Positions 14,388-17,875 of a stretch of DNA of 17,875 bases are shown here, piece by piece. This DNA is from MESE01 sp036675035 (GTDB lineage Bacteria > Pseudomonadota > Gammaproteobacteria > Burkholderiales > Burkholderiaceae_D). The notes beneath the pieces are model-generated. The model had not been told where the DNA came from, searched no databases, and saw only the letters and a program-made list of their open reading frames with translations. How positions within the stretch are numbered: position 1 is the stretch's first letter; every line of letters starts with the position of its first letter. A program made the position numbers and the translations under genes. The stretch covers positions 1 to 17,875 of the forward strand of contig JAKFFO010000160.1 of the NCBI GenBank assembly GCA_036675035.1. The letters run 5' to 3'.

Positions 14388-14928
14388 AGGATTGACTAAA
14401 GAATTCACTAAAGGATTAACTGCCAGCCTGATCGCAGGCACATTTGCGTTCGGAACCACCATGGCGGCCCAGGCAGCAAACACCGGCGCTGACAGCACGA
14501 CCGAAAGCAGCGGCTTCGCGGCGGGTCGGCACGCGGACGGCGGCACCGGCGTACGCAAGGCGGAAAGCACCACCACGACCGGCACTTCCGGCGACACCAG
14601 CGGTTCCAGCGCCGGCGCCAGCAGCAGCACCGCCGGTACTGGCGGCAGCGCCACGGCGGGCAGCGGCGTGTCGGCATCGACAGTCGGTACCGGAGGCTCG
14701 TCGGCTACCACCCAGGATGCCGATAGCGGCACTGCGAGCAGCGCATCAGGCACCGGCGCCAGCGCGACGGCCAGCGGCCCAAGCGGAACCAGCGCCTCCG
14801 ACGGATCAGGCAGCACCGCCAAACCCGCACCGGGCGCCTCCGGTTACGCGCGGGACCATAATTCGCCGGCTAGCGGAGAGCGCACGCCGCCAGGGCAGAT
14901 GATGAAAGAGGATAAAAAAGACAAGTAG
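14380..14928 (+). CDS. Secreted Gly/Ser/Thr/Ala-rich protein, third of the cluster
   Basis: The gene encodes 182 residues. ATG 14380 lies inside the end of the previous gene and has AAGG about 8 nt upstream. The N-terminus holds an unusual triple repeat (MTKGLTKEFTKGLTASLIAG), then a hydrophobic core and AAQA cleavage site near residue 33. The mature part is low complexity (Gly, Ser, Thr, Ala) with GTGGS sequences (TAGTGGSATAGSG, STVGTGGSS) like those of the first gene in the cluster, which suggests common origin. The end turns hydrophilic: SGERTPPGQMMKEDKKDK, with a PPGQ that recalls the PPGL of the first protein. No function is known. A hairpin terminator follows. Confidence 0.75.
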   Translation: MTKGLTKEFTKGLTASLIAGTFAFGTTMAAQAANTGADSTTESSGFAAGRHADGGTGVRKAESTTTTGTSGDTSGSSAGASSSTAGTGGSATAGSGVSASTVGTGGSSATTQDADSGTASSASGTGASATASGPSGTSASDGSGSTAKPAPGASGYARDHNSPASGERTPPGQMMKEDKKDK

Positions 14929-14949
14929 CAAATCGCCGGGATCTGGAAG

Positions 14950-14980
14950 GCGACGGCGCTTGCAGTTGCCGTCGCTTCAT
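14950..14980 (+). terminator. Candidate terminator of the secreted-protein cluster
   Basis: GCGACGGC (14950-14957) and GCCGTCGC (14968-14975) form a perfect 8-bp GC-rich stem with a 10-nt loop, followed by TTCATTT. It lies 21 bp after the stop of the last gene of the cluster. The tail is only partly T-rich. Confidence 0.65.
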
Positions 14981-15068
14981 TTGCTCCGGGGATCACACGC
15001 ATCAGATATTTACTCAATCTTCGACATGTGACCGTAACACAAAGCTGTCCTGCGGCCCGGAGACGGAA

Positions 15069-15392
15069 ATGTACGACGAAGGACGCAGGAAGCTGGACGA
15101 AGCCTACGATGCGCTCGAACATGAAATGCCCGAGCGGGTCGCGCGCGTCATTCGCTGGTTGCGCAATCCTTCGTCACGCTGGGTTCGCATACCGATCGGC
15201 CTGGTGCTGATCGTCAGCGGCTTCTTTGGCTTCCTTCCAATTGTCGGCTTTGAATTCATTCCGCTCGGCCTGCTGTTGATTGCGCAAGACGTGCCTTTTC
15301 TGCGCAAGCCGATGGGTGAACTCACGCTCTGGCTGCTGCACAAATGGATGGAACTGCGACAGTGGTGGCAGCGCAAACGGCACAAGAAATAA
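15069..15392 (+). CDS. Small two-helix membrane protein, PGPGW-like
   Basis: The gene encodes 107 residues. GGAG lies 6 nt before ATG 15069. A charged N-terminal helix (about 1-35: DEGRRKLDEAYDALEHEMPE) is followed by two membrane segments: about 39-60 (RIPIGLVLIVSGFFGFLPIV) and about 61-75 (GFEFIPLGLLLIAQDVPFLR), then an amphipathic Trp/Arg/Lys-rich end. The G-F-x-x-P-L-G-L-L-L-I-A-Q-D-V-P-F-L order is like that of small bacterial membrane proteins grouped with the PGPGW family; the exact motif itself is not present. Function is unknown. The gene stands alone between a terminator and a 395-bp gap. Confidence 0.75.
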   Translation: MYDEGRRKLDEAYDALEHEMPERVARVIRWLRNPSSRWVRIPIGLVLIVSGFFGFLPIVGFEFIPLGLLLIAQDVPFLRKPMGELTLWLLHKWMELRQWWQRKRHKK

Positions 15393-15787
15393 TGACGCGT
15401 CGCCAACGAGGCATGTCATGACGTTTGGCCCGCTTCGGCACGCAATCATCACAATCTTTTCTGTTTCTATTTGTATACCGGAACGCCAACAAAGCCGGTC
15501 TGCAAATCCAGTTTCTATTGCGGCTTTCGCAATCACACGTTACAAGCGGAAGCAATTGCTGTCGCATGACGCGCATGCAAGCCCGCAAACATGCCAGCCG
15601 TGTATACTGCGCCGACCCGTCAACGCAGCCCGATCATGCAACAAGGTGGCATATCCGCCAGTCGCTTCCGTAACCACTTGGCCATTCAGGTTTGACACCC
15701 ATTTTTCAGTCGCAATCAACATTTGTGCGCTGACGCCCGGCGCGCGCATTCACCGCCCCACCCTCCCATGACCCGAACGCATCGCCA
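15393..15787. other. 395-bp gene-free region before the RIO kinase gene
   Basis: No supported gene is visible; short frames here have no ribosome sites. TTGACA at about 15690-15695 is a good -35 box, but no convincing -10 follows at 16-18 bp. TATACT at about 15604-15609 is a good -10 without a fitting -35. One of these probably belongs to the kinase promoter. There is no hairpin with a T tract after 15392. Confidence 0.3.
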
Positions 15788-16636
15788 ATGAAACCTCCAA
15801 AAAGACTCCAGCCGCTGATCGACGAAGGCATGATAGATGTCGTGCTGCGCCAACTGATGAGCGGCAAGGAAGCGACCGTTTATGTCGTGCGCTGCGGCGA
15901 CGAAGTGCGTTGCGCGAAAGTCTACAAGGAAGCCAACCAGCGCAGCTTTCACCAGGCGGTGTCGTATCAGGAAGGCCGGCGGGTAAAAAACAGCCGGCAG
16001 GCGCGCGCAATGGAAAAAGGCACGCGCTACGGACGCAAGATGGCCGAAGAAAGCTGGCAGAACGCCGAGGTCGATGCACTGTACCGGCTGGCCGCCGCCG
16101 GCGTGCGCGTACCGAAACCGTATATCTGTTTTGAAGGCGTGCTGTTGATGGAACTGGTGACGGACGCGGCCGGCAATGCAGCACCGCGCCTGAACGATGT
16201 CGAACTGACCGAAGCGCTGGCGCTCGACTACCATGCGCAGCTGTTGCGCCAGGTGGTGCTGATGCTGTGCGCCGGCGTAATCCATGGCGATCTGTCCGAA
16301 TACAATATCCTGATCGACGATGCAGGCCCGGTGATCATCGACCTGCCGCAAGCGGTCGATGCGGCCGGCAACAACAATGCCGGCGCGATGCTGGAACGCG
16401 ACGTCGGCAATCTCGCCACATTCTTCAGCAGCGTTGCACCGCAGCTGGCGGCATCGCAATACGGCAAGGAAATCTGGGGCCTGTACCAGGCGGGCTTGCT
16501 CACACCCGACACGCCACTCACCGGCCGCGTCAAGCAAGACCTGCGGCCAGTCGATGTCGGCGCCGTGATTAATGCGATTCATTTCGCCGAAAAAGAAGAA
16601 GCGGAACGGCAGCTGCGCAAGCAGATGAACGAGTAG
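15788..16636 (+). CDS. RIO-family serine protein kinase
   Basis: The gene encodes 282 residues. RIO kinases are atypical protein kinases; in bacteria their substrates are poorly known. The nucleotide loop is SGKEATVYVV (25-34) and the ATP-binding Lys is Lys44 (CAKVYK). The RIO flexible-loop region at about 62-90 is Arg/Lys-rich. The catalytic loop is VIHGDLSEYNILI (Asp168, Asn173), and the metal-binding Asp is Asp185 in IIDLPQAV, the RIO version of DFG. All key residues are present, so activity is likely. The start ATG 15788 has no strong ribosome site and the C-terminus is charged. It is cytoplasmic and monocistronic. It is the last chromosomal gene before the right cassette run. Confidence 0.92.
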   Translation: MKPPKRLQPLIDEGMIDVVLRQLMSGKEATVYVVRCGDEVRCAKVYKEANQRSFHQAVSYQEGRRVKNSRQARAMEKGTRYGRKMAEESWQNAEVDALYRLAAAGVRVPKPYICFEGVLLMELVTDAAGNAAPRLNDVELTEALALDYHAQLLRQVVLMLCAGVIHGDLSEYNILIDDAGPVIIDLPQAVDAAGNNNAGAMLERDVGNLATFFSSVAPQLAASQYGKEIWGLYQAGLLTPDTPLTGRVKQDLRPVDVGAVINAIHFAEKEEAERQLRKQMNE

Positions 16637-17014
16637 CCGATCGGCGGAGTATGGATCGACGCGGATCGGCGTTCGCCGCCATGCGCCTGTATGTGCAAAA
16701 CCGGATCTGTTTTCAAGAACCGTTTCCGGATTAGCCTGAACTGAATCGAATCTTGAGTCCGGATTCGATCACGACTTGCCGCCCGGTCCTTCGCTTCAAG
16801 CCAAGCATTCGCAATCACCCTCGCAAGGCAATTCGTTGCTAAAAACAATACTTTGCCCGTAAACTGACACGGCAGGCGGCTGTCTGCCTTTCACGATTTT
16901 TTATTTGACGCTTAACTCGGCCGAAATCGAAAAAGCGAGTGATGGTGTGGCTTTCAGGCATATTGACAGTCTGGATAAACAGACAGGGCACCGGGATAGG
17001 CAGAAATTTTTTTC
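16637..17014. other. Gene-free stretch between the RIO gene and the right cassette run
   Basis: No convincing gene is visible. It contains a dyad TCGAATC-N9-GATTCGA (16746-16768), a terminator-like hairpin (16871-16902), a 10-bp match to an attC inner box (16912-16921), and TTGACA (16963-16968) that could be a -35 box but has no -10. GTCTG-GATAAA-CAGAC (16969-16984) is a small dyad just after it. Sequence becomes AT-richer to the right, towards the cassettes. Confidence 0.4.
16871..16902 (+). terminator. Candidate rho-independent terminator
   Basis: GGCAGGC (16871-16877) pairs with GTCTGCC (16882-16888; one G-T wobble), loop GGCT, followed by TTTCACGA and six T. It lies well after the RIO stop (about 235 bp) but is the only hairpin with a T tract in this gap. 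Confidence 0.5.
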
Positions 17015-17033
17015 ACCCTAACAGAAGTTAAAC
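17015..17033 (+). other. Integrase recombination junction at the left end of the right cassette run (attI- or attG-like)
   Basis: The sequence CCCTAACAGAAGTTAAAC contains GTTAAAC (17027-17033), a perfect GTTRRRY box, with crossover after G17027. Upstream TAAC is the inverted match of GTTA across AGAA, giving two opposed half-sites as in a simple integrase core site. It resembles the left half of attI1 as I remember it (CCTAAAACAAAG before TTAGGC). No classical attC folds immediately upstream and no integrase gene is near, so a secondary genomic site used by IntI is a plausible origin. Confidence 0.55.
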
Positions 17034-17551
17034 ATCTATTGGATCGCAGAGCATGTCAAAAAAGCTTGGTGTTAGCCTACTCTTGGTAAGTAGCTTGTGC
17101 TTCATACCGCTCGGCTATTGGCTCGGCATTCGGAGCACGGAGCATACGCTCACTAACGCGGAGCGTGCTCTCACCGCTCACTTTTTAGACGTGACGCTTA
17201 AGGACACTATTGAAGCTGAACTTGACGGAGCATTAGCCAGATTGCTACTTGAAAAACGGTATGAAGCAGCAGAAGACATAGCACAGCTACGTTACTACTC
17301 ACGGGTATTGGTGGTCGCGAAAATGAAGTCGACGAGCTCGTCAAGTGAAGTCGTATCGAGCAAGGCCAATGAGGTGTTACGGGATGCAAAAATACTGTGG
17401 AAGAACCATCCCTACGCCATGCGAAGTAAAGACGACGATAAGGAGCTTGCGAAGGTTATGCAATGAATGTGTTTAACTCGACGTTCAACTCAGACACGCA
17501 CGAGACGGCTTGCCGCTTCGCGGCACGTGCTGCGTGCTGGTTAACTCGGCG
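17028..17551 (+). mobile_element. Integron gene cassette 3 (right run)
   Basis: The cassette runs from the crossover in GTTAAAC (17027-17033) to the R' G of its attC at 17551, 524 bp. The R'' box of the attC, GTTTAAC, is the exact complement of the starting GTTAAAC, as required if both ends come from one circular cassette. One gene starts 25 bp after the junction and the attC begins 5 bp after its stop. Composition is AT-richer than the RIO gene. Confidence 0.82.
17053..17466 (+). CDS. Integron cassette 3: membrane-anchored protein of unknown function
   Basis: The gene encodes 137 residues. Residues 5-25 are one hydrophobic segment (LGVSLLLVSSLCFIPLGYWL) after Lys-Lys, a signal anchor or signal peptide. 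The rest is polar and mostly helical (HTLTNAERALTAHFLDVTLK, then EAELDGALARLLLEKRYEAA), a Ser-rich loop (STSSSSEVVSSKANE) and a Lys/Asp-rich end. The product most likely sits in the inner membrane with a periplasmic helical part. No family is recognised. The ribosome site is weak (GCAGAGC before ATG). No promoter from an attI is nearby, so expression would need a promoter in the cassette or in the 16637-17014 stretch. Confidence 0.78.
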   Translation: MSKKLGVSLLLVSSLCFIPLGYWLGIRSTEHTLTNAERALTAHFLDVTLKDTIEAELDGALARLLLEKRYEAAEDIAQLRYYSRVLVVAKMKSTSSSSEVVSSKANEVLRDAKILWKNHPYAMRSKDDDKELAKVMQ

Positions 17552-17557
17552 TAAAAG
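17471..17557 (+). other. attC recombination site of cassette 3
   Basis: R'' GTTTAAC (17471-17477), L'' GTTCAAC (17483-17489), central perfect hairpin GCCGC-TTC-GCGGC (17512-17524), L' GTTAAC (17540-17545) and R' GTAAAAG (17551-17557). R' departs from GTTRRRY at the third base. The inner parts are almost the same as in the left attC: GTTCAACYCAGACA at one side, GCGTGCTGGTTAAC and CGGCGT at the other, and the same central hairpin. Length is 87 bp. The similarity indicates that both arrays were built from the same cassette pool and integron type. Confidence 0.85.
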
Positions 17558-17559
17558 TC

Positions 17560-17875
17560 ATGAGCCATAAAGAACCAATGCTTTACCGCGCGTCCAAAGA
17601 TGCAGGTGCACCCAACAAGTGGGAAGAAGACCACTTTATTCGGCTTGGGTCATTGGCCTCATTCCAAGCGCAACTGGCGACGATCATTACCGATCTGGAA
17701 TTGGAGCCAAGGCCGCAAGAGCAGATGGCGGCGGGCGAAGGCTTCTTTAACGGCATTCCGATATTGGTTACCGTGCATCTGGACCCGGGATCGGGGGAGG
17801 TAATGTGGTTCGGGCTTGCGAACTGTTGTGATCCGTCGCTGCTCGATCAACTGAAAAAGCAGTTTGGTGTCACGG
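17560..17875 (+). CDS. Integron cassette 4: protein of unknown function (3' end beyond the window)
   Basis: An open frame from ATG 17560 runs through the right edge without a stop, at least 105 residues. It starts 9 bp after the cassette junction, as is usual in cassettes; ATG 17578 is an alternative start. The sequence is soluble, acidic and Trp/Phe-containing: KDAGAPNKWEEDHFIRLGSL, a helix with QAQLATIITDLELEPRP, then beta-like GIPILVTVHLDPGSGEVMWF and GLANCCDPSLLDQLKKQFG. No signal peptide and no family recognised. The even codon pattern and length support a real gene. Confidence 0.72.
   Translation, partial: MSHKEPMLYRASKDAGAPNKWEEDHFIRLGSLASFQAQLATIITDLELEPRPQEQMAAGEGFFNGIPILVTVHLDPGSGEVMWFGLANCCDPSLLDQLKKQFGVT

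Overview
The window looks like a chromosomal segment of a betaproteobacterium, probably Burkholderiales and perhaps Oxalobacteraceae-like. This rests on GC-rich core genes, gene content and codon style only; no rRNA or tRNA is present to settle it. The two ends differ from the middle. Both carry integron gene cassettes that are visibly AT-richer, while the middle is a block of ordinary GC-rich chromosomal genes.

Left end (1-2047): the right end of an IS256-family insertion sequence (1 to about 123) cuts into integron cassette 2, a lipoprotein gene. Cassette 1 follows (membrane-anchored protein, attC at 417-504), then an attI-like site with two direct repeats, a LexA box and a complete integron integrase gene. 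The cassettes read leftwards and the integrase rightwards, the classical integron layout. The LexA box sits just upstream of the integrase start, so SOS control of recombination is expected.

Middle (2281-16636): a 1179-residue GAF/PAS/GGDEF/EAL cyclic-di-GMP protein; an MFS transporter; a pyridoxamine-phosphate-oxidase-like flavin protein next to a flavodoxin-fold reductase; a small HAD-like protein; a one-helix membrane protein; a MerR regulator divergent from an SDR gene and an SRPBCC gene, with a palindromic operator in the promoter spacer; three adjacent secreted Ser/Gly/Thr-rich proteins, the first built from 108-bp repeats; a small two-helix membrane protein; and a RIO-family protein kinase.

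Right end (about 17015-17875): a second cassette run reading rightwards, with no integrase or classical attI beside it. It holds a complete cassette (17028-17551) whose attC closely resembles the left one, and a further cassette gene cut off by the window edge. The two runs of related cassettes therefore point outwards from the ends of a roughly 16-kb chromosomal block. An integrase-mediated inversion, or insertion of cassettes at a secondary genomic site, would explain this. It is the most interesting feature of the window, together with the secreted repeat-protein cluster.
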